64,000 nt of DNA from CAZJKE01 sp964546585 (GTDB lineage Bacteria > Planctomycetota > Phycisphaerae > Phycisphaerales > SM1A02), in NCBI GenBank assembly GCA_964546585.1, contig CAZJKE010000001.1:108376-172375 (forward strand), given 5' to 3'. The notes under the pieces were generated by a model, which had not been told where the DNA came from, ran no database searches, and worked only from the letters and a program-made list of their open reading frames with translations. Position 1 is the stretch's first letter. Each line of letters opens with the position of its first letter. The translations under genes and the position numbers were made by a program. Shown here piece after piece: positions 35,284 to 42,628 of the stretch.

Positions 35284-37020
35284 TCAGATGTCCACATTTT
35301 CTCCCAGGAGTGCTTCAGCCTGGGCGAAGCGGCCGATTTCCTCGGCCGTTGTGTCACCGCGGAGAACCTTGACCTTGCCGTCGCCCACGAGCGACCGCAT
35401 GCCATTTCGAATCGCCGCGGCGCGAATCTGGCCCAGAGGTGCGCGGTTGAACGCAAGTTCCCGGATCTCGGTGTTCATGACCATCATCTCGAAGATCGCC
35501 TTTCGGCCCCTGTACCCCGTGTTCCCACACTTCGGGCACCCGACCGGCCTCTGAATATCGCCCTCGGCGACTTCCTCCGGCTCGATACCGATCAACTTGA
35601 GTGCCCGCGGATCCGGCTCTGGATCAGGCTTCTTGCATTCCGCGCACAACAACCGGATCAATCGCTGCGCCATGATCGCTTGAATCGAACTGGCCACGAG
35701 GTACGGCTTGACGCCCATGTCCACAAGCCGCGTGATCGCCGAAGGCGCATCGTTTGTATGTAGCGTGGAGAAGACCAGGTGACCGGTCAATGCCGCCTGA
35801 ATGGCGATGTCCGCCACATCACGATCACGAATTTCGCCGATCAGAATGATGTTCGGTGCCTGACGAAGCATGGCCCGAAGGATGGAAGAGAATGTCAGCC
35901 CGATTCCTTCCCGCACTTGGCACTGGTTGATGCCGGTGAACGAGTATTCAATCGGATCTTCGGCGGTGATGATCTTCCGATCCGGTCGGTTGAGAATGTC
36001 GAGCGCTGAGTACAGCGTGGTTGTCTTACCCGAACCAGTCGGACCGGTTACGAGAAAGATTCCATTCGGCCGACGGATCAACTTGTTGAAGACATCGAGA
36101 TTGTCCTGCTCGAAACCGATGTTGGCCAGACCGATGCGCACGGAATCGGGACGCAAGACACGAAGCACCGCAGACTCGCCGTGATATGCCGGGCAGAGGC
36201 TGACACGGAAATCGATCTGATCGCCGTCGATCGACATCTTGATGCGGCCGTCCTGCGGTATACGCTTCTCGGCGATGTTGACACCGGCCATGAGTTTCAC
36301 ACGGGCCAGAAGCGCGGCCTGCATTCGCTTGGGCAGGTTATCTCGTACATGACATACCCCGTCAATGCGATACCTGAGAACCACCCGATCTTCCATTGGC
36401 TCAATATGGATGTCCGAGGATCGCCCCCGCACTGCCTCGCTGATGAGTCGATTGACAAGTTTGACAATCGGCGCGTTGTCGCCTTCCACATCGATGGATG
36501 CATCGACCGATGTATCAACGCTGCGATCGACCGTGACATCCACCGAGTCGGTGACCAGCGAATCATCGCCAAACATCGATGCCCCGCCGCCGGAGGCCAA
36601 GCCGGCGATGTAAGCCTCAATCCCGCTCTTGGTCGAAAGTACGGGCAGGATTTCGCTGTTGAGGCGGAATCGAAGGAGGTCGAGCAGTTCCAGATTGAGG
36701 GGATCGTGCAGAATCAGACGGAGCCGTCCGTTGGACTTGTCCAGTGGGAGAACGCCGTGCTTCTTGACGACGTCGGCCGGCACAAGGTCCATGTCAGGCT
36801 TGGGACCGTCGCCGGTGAGATCGATGAACTCCATGCCGAACTGTTCGGCCAGACCCTCGCCGACAGCCCGCTCGTCACATGCGCCAGACTCGATCAGCGC
36901 TTCGCCGAGGCGCATGCCCGAACTCTCGGCGGCCTCCCGGCCAACTTTCAGTTGATCGCGGGTAATGGCCTTGCGTTCCAGAAGAATCTCACCGAGTTTT
37001 CGTCGCAGTTTGCGTGCCAT
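35284..37020 (-). CDS. GspE/PilB-type assembly ATPase (second copy)
   Basis: 578 residues, clearly paralogous to the copy at 32.2-34.0 kb but divergent. The N-terminal MshEN-like repeats are KLGEILLERKAITRDQL and RLGEALIESGACDERAV. An acidic Val/Asp-rich insert (SVDVTVDRSVDTSVDASIDV, about residues 180-200) sits between them and the ATPase core: SSDIHIEPME, GPTGSGKTTTL, ITAEDPIEYS, ILIGEIRDRDVADIAI, STLHTNDAPS. The zinc cysteines are CAECKKPD and GCPKCGNTGYRG. ATG 37020 begins the conserved region. The 113-base spacer upstream has a 6-bp hairpin (37037-37052) in the likely leader. Confidence 0.92.
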   Translation of the reverse strand: MARKLRRKLGEILLERKAITRDQLKVGREAAESSGMRLGEALIESGACDERAVGEGLAEQFGMEFIDLTGDGPKPDMDLVPADVVKKHGVLPLDKSNGRLRLILHDPLNLELLDLLRFRLNSEILPVLSTKSGIEAYIAGLASGGGASMFGDDSLVTDSVDVTVDRSVDTSVDASIDVEGDNAPIVKLVNRLISEAVRGRSSDIHIEPMEDRVVLRYRIDGVCHVRDNLPKRMQAALLARVKLMAGVNIAEKRIPQDGRIKMSIDGDQIDFRVSLCPAYHGESAVLRVLRPDSVRIGLANIGFEQDNLDVFNKLIRRPNGIFLVTGPTGSGKTTTLYSALDILNRPDRKIITAEDPIEYSFTGINQCQVREGIGLTFSSILRAMLRQAPNIILIGEIRDRDVADIAIQAALTGHLVFSTLHTNDAPSAITRLVDMGVKPYLVASSIQAIMAQRLIRLLCAECKKPDPEPDPRALKLIGIEPEEVAEGDIQRPVGCPKCGNTGYRGRKAIFEMMVMNTEIRELAFNRAPLGQIRAAAIRNGMRSLVGDGKVKVLRGDTTAEEIGRFAQAEALLGENVDI

Positions 37021-37133
37021 GGTGCAGAAGTGAATCCCCCGCGGTGGCGGGGTAGTATGGTCGGCAGCCCCGTTCGATGCAAGGCCCAAGGTCACTATAG
37101 ACCGCAGCGGCACACGGGGACGGATTCACACCG

Positions 37134-37820
37134 ATGCGTCGACTACTCATCACTGCTGGACCAACCTGCGAGCCCATTGATGGGGCTCGATTTCTCGGGA
37201 ATCGCTCTTCCGGGCGCCTTGGATGCTGCATCGCGCAGCAGGCGGCGATCAAGGGACATGAGGCGACGCTACTGCTTGGGTCCACGGCCAAGTTGCCCGC
37301 TGCGCACCCCCGCCTTCGCGTGGTTCGCTTTCGAACCGCGCGGGAACTCGCAGCGTTGTTGAGCGAACATTGGCCATCACATGATGTCCTCGTCATGGCT
37401 GCCGCGGTGGCTGACTGCACGGTTCGCGGCGGCGAGAGGAAGGGGAAGGTGCGGCGCGACAGCCTGAGGATACTGGAACTGTCTCCCACGGATGACCTTG
37501 TCGCCATGGCAGCGGCGGACTCCCGAAGCGACCAGCGCATCATCGCCTTTGCGCTTGAGGAGCCAGCGGAACTGGAAGCGTCCGCCCGGCACAAACTTCA
37601 GGCAAAGCATGTCGATGCGATCGTGGCGAACCCTATGTCGACGATGGATGCCGAGTCTATTGCGGCTGAGATATTTTGCAGCGATGGCCGGGTGTTCACA
37701 CCACCGGGTGAACTGTCCAAGCCAGCCTTCGCCGCCTGGCTCCTCGAACATCTTGCGGAGATTCTGTTGCCCGACCCAAGGGACGGTACATTGTGCGGCT
37801 TCTCCGCAACAACATGTTGA
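37134..37820 (+). CDS. coaB: Phosphopantothenate-cysteine ligase (stand-alone CoaB domain)
   Basis: 228 residues of the DFP/CoaB family: LLITAGPTCEPIDGARFLGNRSSGR, VLVMAAAVADCTV, KGKVRR and ELSPTDDLVA, and VDAIVANPMS. CoaB joins 4'-phosphopantothenate and cysteine in CoA synthesis. Most bacteria fuse it to the CoaC decarboxylase; here the CoaC half is absent, so a separate coaC must exist elsewhere. CoaX, the pantothenate kinase of the same pathway, is at 62.3 kb. The stop overlaps the start of the following transporter (ATGTTGA). Confidence 0.85.
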   Translation: MRRLLITAGPTCEPIDGARFLGNRSSGRLGCCIAQQAAIKGHEATLLLGSTAKLPAAHPRLRVVRFRTARELAALLSEHWPSHDVLVMAAAVADCTVRGGERKGKVRRDSLRILELSPTDDLVAMAAADSRSDQRIIAFALEEPAELEASARHKLQAKHVDAIVANPMSTMDAESIAAEIFCSDGRVFTPPGELSKPAFAAWLLEHLAEILLPDPRDGTLCGFSATTC

Positions 37821-39280
37821 CCTCCCACACTTCTCCAAAGCCATCACGAGCCGTGCAACTCGCAACGACGCTCATAGCGGTCGGCATTGCCGCGTGGGCC
37901 GGCGTGTGGCTGTTGGGAAGCCACGGCGAAGAGCCGCATCACGAGGCGCACATGCCGCACATGCCGCACATGTGGGGACTGGGAATCGTCCCGTTCATTG
38001 TCATTCTTTCCGCGATTGCGGCGCTGCCTCTCTTGAAGGCCACGCGGCACTGGTGGGAGAGCAACCTCAACCGCTTCTTTGTCGCGATGTTGTGCGCAGC
38101 GGCGACGATTGCATTCGTGGTTGTGGAACGCGGCACCGAGGCGATCGGGCCCATGCTCGATCATGCGATCTTGCAGGATTTCATTCCGTTCATCGTCCTG
38201 CTCTTTGCGCTCTATGTCATCAGCGGCGGCATTCTGCTCAAGGGTGATCTTTCAGCATCGCCCGCTGTGAACACGACATTCCTTGCGGCCGGAGCGCTGC
38301 TTGCGAGTTTCATCGGGACAACGGGTGCATCGATGCTGCTCATCCGCCCACTGCTCAAGACGAATTCGCAGCGGCGAAATGTCGTTCATACAATCGTCGT
38401 GTTTATTTTCCTGGTCAGCAACATTGGGGGCACGCTTCTTCCCATTGGCGACCCACCGCTCTTCCTGGGCTACCTGCGAGGTGTGCCATTCACATGGACA
38501 CTTCAACTCTGGCCCGCGTGGGCGACAACATGCGGGATTCTCCTGGTCGTGTACTTCTTCTGGGACACGATGCTCTGCAAACGGGAACGCCAGGTGGACA
38601 TGCGGCACGATGCGACCGAACATCAGCCCCTGCGTCTGTCCGGATCGATCAATTTTCTTTGGATCGGCGGCATTGTGCTCGCCGCTGCGCTGGTGAACAC
38701 GGAAAAGCCGCTTCCCGGCACGAACTGGATACCTTTCCCCTACATGCGGGAACTCATCATGCTGTTCTTCGTCGCGGTATCTCTACAGACCACGCGAAAA
38801 GCCGTGCGGCAAGCCAACAACTTCAACTATGCGGCGATTCTTGAGGTTGCCGCGCTGTTCTCGGGCATCTTTGTCGCAATGCAAGTGCCGCTGGAGGTGC
38901 TTGAGGCCAGCGGGACAGCGATCACCACATCCATGAATGAACCATGGCACTTTTTCTGGGCGACCGGGATCCTTTCGAGTTTTCTTGACAACGCCCCGAC
39001 CTATGTCGTCTTCTTCCACTTGTCCCAAACGATGCAGGACGGGGCGACGCTGGAAGTGCTCAATGGAACCATCCCGATTTCGCTGCTCGTTGCGGTAAGT
39101 CTCGGATCGGTCTTCATGGGCGCGATGACCTACATCGGAAATGGCCCAAACTTCATGGTGAAGGCCATTGCGGAGCAGGAAGGTGTCGCGATGCCGTCCT
39201 TCTTCGGCTTCATGTTCAAGTACAGCATTCCTATTCTGGTTCCACTGTTTATTCTCGTCACCCTGATTTTCCTCCTCTGA
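37814..39280 (+). CDS. Sodium/proton antiporter-like membrane protein (ArsB/NhaD superfamily)
   Basis: 488 residues with about 11-12 hydrophobic segments. Ion-transporter blocks include FIGTTGASMLLIRPLL, FLVSNIGGTLLPIGDPPLFLGYLRGVPF, SSFLDNAPTYVVFF and AMTYIGNGPNFMVKAIA. These paired discontinuous-helix motifs are typical of the NhaD/citrate-transporter group, and the family most often exports sodium for protons. A His/Met-rich stretch (HHEAHMPHMPHM) sits in the loop after the first helix. ATG 37814 overlaps the coaB stop; GTG 37793 would add seven residues. A universal stress protein follows 13 bases later, suggesting a stress or ion-homeostasis unit. Confidence 0.78.
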   Translation: MLTSHTSPKPSRAVQLATTLIAVGIAAWAGVWLLGSHGEEPHHEAHMPHMPHMWGLGIVPFIVILSAIAALPLLKATRHWWESNLNRFFVAMLCAAATIAFVVVERGTEAIGPMLDHAILQDFIPFIVLLFALYVISGGILLKGDLSASPAVNTTFLAAGALLASFIGTTGASMLLIRPLLKTNSQRRNVVHTIVVFIFLVSNIGGTLLPIGDPPLFLGYLRGVPFTWTLQLWPAWATTCGILLVVYFFWDTMLCKRERQVDMRHDATEHQPLRLSGSINFLWIGGIVLAAALVNTEKPLPGTNWIPFPYMRELIMLFFVAVSLQTTRKAVRQANNFNYAAILEVAALFSGIFVAMQVPLEVLEASGTAITTSMNEPWHFFWATGILSSFLDNAPTYVVFFHLSQTMQDGATLEVLNGTIPISLLVAVSLGSVFMGAMTYIGNGPNFMVKAIAEQEGVAMPSFFGFMFKYSIPILVPLFILVTLIFLL

Positions 39281-39293
39281 TCGGAGGCTCCTT

Positions 39294-40115
39294 ATGATCA
39301 AACGAATTCTCGTCGCGCTCAGCGGTACACCCTGCACTCCTTCGGCCATTGCCCATGCCGTGGAGTTGTCGCTGGCTCATCATGCTGAGTTGACGGGCGT
39401 CACCATTATCGATCCTGAGCGTCTTCATGATGTTGGACCCATTCCGCTGGGCGGCGGTGCGGCGGCGCATGAACTTGCGGAACATCGAACGCAATTGGCC
39501 AAAGAACACATCGAAGAGGCCGTTGCGTTGTTCGAAAAGGCATGCAATGACGCCGGGCTGCAGTACCGAGTGCTGCGGGAGTCCGGTGATACAGCGTCGC
39601 GGCTTCTGGCCGACTGGCGGTACCACGACCTGACCATCATCGGGTTGCGTGGACTCTTCGAGTACGGGGTCCTGCACGACAGCCGCGATCTTGTGCTGGA
39701 TGTCATTGGGGCGGGCCTTCGACCACTGCTCGCTGTAGCAGAGGAGCACCGGCCGATCAAACGGGCCATGATCGCCTATGACGGCTCGCCGCTGGCCGCG
39801 CGGGCGATGAAAGCGTTCTGCATGCTCGACATCTGGCCGCCGATGGCGACATCCATTGCGTGCTTCAACAACAAGGAAGGCAATGATCTGCTCGACGAAT
39901 CTGCTCGCTATGTCGAAGCGCACGGAGATGTTCCGGAAACAATGCTTCGAGCCGAGTCCGTTCGTCCCCACCTGCTGGAGGCCGTCGAGGAGTGGGACGC
40001 CGACTTGCTCGTCATGGGGGCCGCGCGGCGATCACGCCTCGGCAGGAAGTTGCTCGGCGACACCGCCCGCTTCGTCCTTGAGAACGCAACTCGCCCAGTC
40101 TTCCTCCACCACTGA
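39294..40115 (+). CDS. Tandem universal stress protein (UspA family)
   Basis: 273 residues with two Usp domains. The first begins IKRILVALSGTPCTPSAIAHAVEL, the second IKRAMIAYDGSPLAARAMKAFCML. The C-terminal ATP-binding motif is recognisable as MGAARRSRLGRKLLGDTARFVLENATRPVF (G-x2-G-x9-G-S/T-like, with Asp-Thr at the end). Such proteins bind nucleotide and respond to starvation or stress; the direct target is unknown. It directly follows the antiporter gene. Confidence 0.85.
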   Translation: MIKRILVALSGTPCTPSAIAHAVELSLAHHAELTGVTIIDPERLHDVGPIPLGGGAAAHELAEHRTQLAKEHIEEAVALFEKACNDAGLQYRVLRESGDTASRLLADWRYHDLTIIGLRGLFEYGVLHDSRDLVLDVIGAGLRPLLAVAEEHRPIKRAMIAYDGSPLAARAMKAFCMLDIWPPMATSIACFNNKEGNDLLDESARYVEAHGDVPETMLRAESVRPHLLEAVEEWDADLLVMGAARRSRLGRKLLGDTARFVLENATRPVFLHH

Positions 40116-40190
40116 CCATCTCCGGAGGGACAACTGCGTCGCGGATTTCTACCAAAGAAGGGCCGGTCACGATTGAGGTACGATACACCC

Positions 40191-40388
40191 GTGCTGGTGG
40201 TGAATGGAGAAAAGATGGCGATTGAGGAGCGATTGCCGCTGGTCGATCTGCTTCACCGGATGAAGATGGAGAGTCGGCCGTGCGCGGTCGAAGTCAACCG
40301 AGTGCTGGTCCCCAGGAACAAACACGACCAGTGCGTGCTGCAAGACGGCGACACAGTGGAGATCGTCACTCTGGTCGGAGGAGGATGA
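40191..40388 (+). CDS. thiS: Thiamine biosynthesis sulfur carrier ThiS
   Basis: 65-residue ubiquitin-like sulfur carrier ending in the required Gly-Gly (VTLVGGG), with VVNGEKMAIEERLPLVDLL at the N-terminus and QDGDTVEIV before the tail. The C-terminal thiocarboxylate delivers sulfur to the thiazole ring built by ThiG. GTG 40191 is taken because it places the strand LVVNGE at the usual position; TTG 40173 and GTG 40197/40200 are alternatives. thiG begins four bases after the stop. No TPP riboswitch was seen in the 75 bases upstream. Confidence 0.85.
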   Translation: MLVVNGEKMAIEERLPLVDLLHRMKMESRPCAVEVNRVLVPRNKHDQCVLQDGDTVEIVTLVGGG

Positions 40389-40392
40389 CCAC

Positions 40393-41247
40393 ATGACCAC
40401 CACAACCGCTACGGATATCCCACCGCTGACACTCGGCCCGATCACGCTCACAAGTCGACTTGTCGTGGGAACCGGCAAATACCGCGATTACGAAACAATG
40501 CAGGCGTCGCTCAACGCCAGTGGATGTTCCGCTGTCACCGTCGCAGTCCGCCGCGAGCGACTCCTCGACGATCAGGGTCGCTCCCTTCTGGATTTCATGG
40601 ACCTCGACCGCTACGCCATTCTTCCCAACACCGCCGGGTGTTTCACCGCCGAAGATGCTGTTCGCGTTGCGCGGCTCGGCCGCGATCTTCTCGAACAACT
40701 GAGCAACCCTGGTAGCGACTGGGTCAAACTGGAAGTACTCGGTGACCGCGCCACACTCCTGCCCGACCCCGTAGGCACACTGGAAGCGTGCCGAGAACTG
40801 GTGGCGGACGGCTTCACCGTCATGTGTTACAGCAGCGACGACCCCATCATGGCAACACGCCTCCGCGATGCCGGTGCAACATGCGTCATGCCCGCCGGCA
40901 GCCCCATTGGCAGCGGCCGCGGCATCGCCAACCCATCGGCCATTCACCTGTGCATCGATCTGCTCAAGAACCCGGATCATGGCGGAGATCGCGACTTCCC
41001 CGTCATCGTTGACGCTGGTGTCGGCACACCCAGCGATATCACGATCGCCATGGAACTCGGCGCCGACGGCGTCCTCCTCAACACCGGCATCGCCCACGCA
41101 GACGATCCGTGTCGCATGGCCGCCGCGATGCGCATGGCCTGCGATGCTGGATATCACGGGTTCCACAGCGGACGGATCGACCGCAGAATGTACGCAACCG
41201 CCTCCAGTCCCTGGTCAGGCACGATCAACTACCTCCCGGGCGAGTAG
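40393..41247 (+). CDS. thiG: Thiazole synthase
   Basis: 284-residue TIM-barrel enzyme that forms the thiazole phosphate of thiamine from deoxyxylulose phosphate, dehydroglycine and ThiS-thiocarboxylate. Signatures: RLVVGTGKYRDY, AVTVAVRRERL, ILPNTAGCFTAEDAVRVARL, the Schiff-base lysine in WVKLEVLGD, MPAGSPIGSGRGI and VDAGVGTPSDITIAMELGAD. About 15 residues longer at the N-terminus than typical. The stop is directly adjacent to the convergent phosphomutase stop. Confidence 0.95.
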   Translation: MTTTTATDIPPLTLGPITLTSRLVVGTGKYRDYETMQASLNASGCSAVTVAVRRERLLDDQGRSLLDFMDLDRYAILPNTAGCFTAEDAVRVARLGRDLLEQLSNPGSDWVKLEVLGDRATLLPDPVGTLEACRELVADGFTVMCYSSDDPIMATRLRDAGATCVMPAGSPIGSGRGIANPSAIHLCIDLLKNPDHGGDRDFPVIVDAGVGTPSDITIAMELGADGVLLNTGIAHADDPCRMAAAMRMACDAGYHGFHSGRIDRRMYATASSPWSGTINYLPGE

Positions 41248-42615
41248 CTACACCCGCGTCCCGAGGTACGCCGACACTTCCGCAATTCTCGATTCCACCG
41301 CCTGCGGTGACGAAGCCTCCAGATTGAGTCGCAGCAGCGGCTCCGTGTTGCTCGGCCGAACATTGCACCACCAGTCGCCGCAATCAATCGTCACGCCGTC
41401 GAGATAATCAACCGCCGCGTCGGGATACGCCGCAGCAATGGCATCCATCGCAGCCTGCTTGTCCGGCGTCTCAAAGTTGATCTCACCGCTCTGGCTGAAC
41501 ATCCGCAGCGGATCGGTCAACTCACTCATCGAGCAGTCCGCGTCGACCAGCGCGCTGACAACCGCCGCAAATGCCATCGCCCCGCTGTCCGCATACGCAT
41601 TGTCCCGAAAGTAAAAGTGCCCCGACAATTCGCCGCCGAAGGGCGCATCATGCTCGGCCATCTTCTGTTTCATGAACACATGTCCCACGCGGCTCCGCAC
41701 GGCTCTGCCGCCCGACGACTCGATCGCCTTCGCAACCGCCTTGCTCGACCGCAAGTCGTAGACAATCGCCCCACCAGCAGGTTCGTCCCGAAGAAACCGC
41801 GGCGCAAGCCACGCCGTAATCAAGTCACACCCGACAATCTTGCCGCAGTCATCCACCACCATGCAGCGATCGGCATCGCCGTCGAAACAAATGCCAAGAT
41901 CGCACCCCTTTGCGACGACCGCCTCACGCACCTGCGCGAGATTTGCCTCCACCAGTGGATTGGGTTCGTGCACAAAGGTCCCCTTGTCGTTCTCGAAATT
42001 GATTTCAACAAGGTCCAGTCCCGGCACGCAGCGAAACACCTTGGGCACCATCGTCCCCGCCATGCCGTTGGATGCATCGATTGCTGCTCTGATCGTCACC
42101 TCCCCGGATTGAATCCTGGGATCCAACTGCCCGAAGACATGCCTCCGGTAGTCCTCCCAGAGATCTACCTCCTGCTCGTCACCGCGATCTTCCGCCGCCA
42201 GCGGCGACCGATCGCCCTCCGCCAGCTCCTGAATCACTTCAAGGCCGCTGCCCATCCCCACAGGCTTTGCACCGCCGCGGCAGATCTTGAAACCGTTGTA
42301 CTGCGCGGGGTTGTGAGACGCCGTCGTTTGAATACCACCGATCGCGCCCAGGTGCTTGACCGCAAAGGTCACCAGCGGCGTGTCGACCAACCCCACATCA
42401 ACGACATCGGCCCCCGTATCGCAAATCCCCGTCTTGAGCGCTGCGCAGAGAGACGGACTGCTCAAACGCATGTCATGCCCGACAACGACTCTGCCTTCAC
42501 CCCCGGATTCCCCGAGCAGCAACGTGGCGGCCGCCTGCCCGATTCGGTGGGCCATGTCCTCATCCAACGGCTCGGGATACACCGCGCGAACATCGTATGC
42601 CTTGAATACAGTCAT
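41248..42615 (-). CDS. Phosphomannomutase / phosphoglucomutase
   Basis: 455-residue alpha-D-phosphohexomutase. The N-terminal FKAYDVRAVYPEPLDEDMAHRIG, the phosphoserine loop TTASHNPAQYNGFKI, the metal loop CFDGDADRCMVVD, the sugar-specificity loop FGGELSGHFYF and the phosphate-binding RPSNTEPLLRLNLEA are all intact. The enzyme interconverts hexose-6- and hexose-1-phosphates for nucleotide sugars. GELSGH is typical of PMM/PGM rather than GlmM. It lies alone, 13 bases downstream of the dinG-like stop on the same strand. Confidence 0.9.
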   Translation of the reverse strand: MTVFKAYDVRAVYPEPLDEDMAHRIGQAAATLLLGESGGEGRVVVGHDMRLSSPSLCAALKTGICDTGADVVDVGLVDTPLVTFAVKHLGAIGGIQTTASHNPAQYNGFKICRGGAKPVGMGSGLEVIQELAEGDRSPLAAEDRGDEQEVDLWEDYRRHVFGQLDPRIQSGEVTIRAAIDASNGMAGTMVPKVFRCVPGLDLVEINFENDKGTFVHEPNPLVEANLAQVREAVVAKGCDLGICFDGDADRCMVVDDCGKIVGCDLITAWLAPRFLRDEPAGGAIVYDLRSSKAVAKAIESSGGRAVRSRVGHVFMKQKMAEHDAPFGGELSGHFYFRDNAYADSGAMAFAAVVSALVDADCSMSELTDPLRMFSQSGEINFETPDKQAAMDAIAAAYPDAAVDYLDGVTIDCGDWWCNVRPSNTEPLLRLNLEASSPQAVESRIAEVSAYLGTRV

Positions 42616-42628
42616 GAGCCCATGGTAG

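Noticed and set aside
37037..37052. Small hairpin upstream of the second gspE-like gene as a regulatory switch
   Set aside because: A 6-bp GC stem with a 4-base loop is expected by chance at this base composition; mentioned only in the gene entry.
37100..37115. TATAGA box as a coaB promoter
   Set aside because: No acceptable -35 element at the right distance.
40116..40190. TPP riboswitch before thiS-thiG
   Set aside because: The short spacer lacks the conserved CTGAGA and ACCTGA-type segments.
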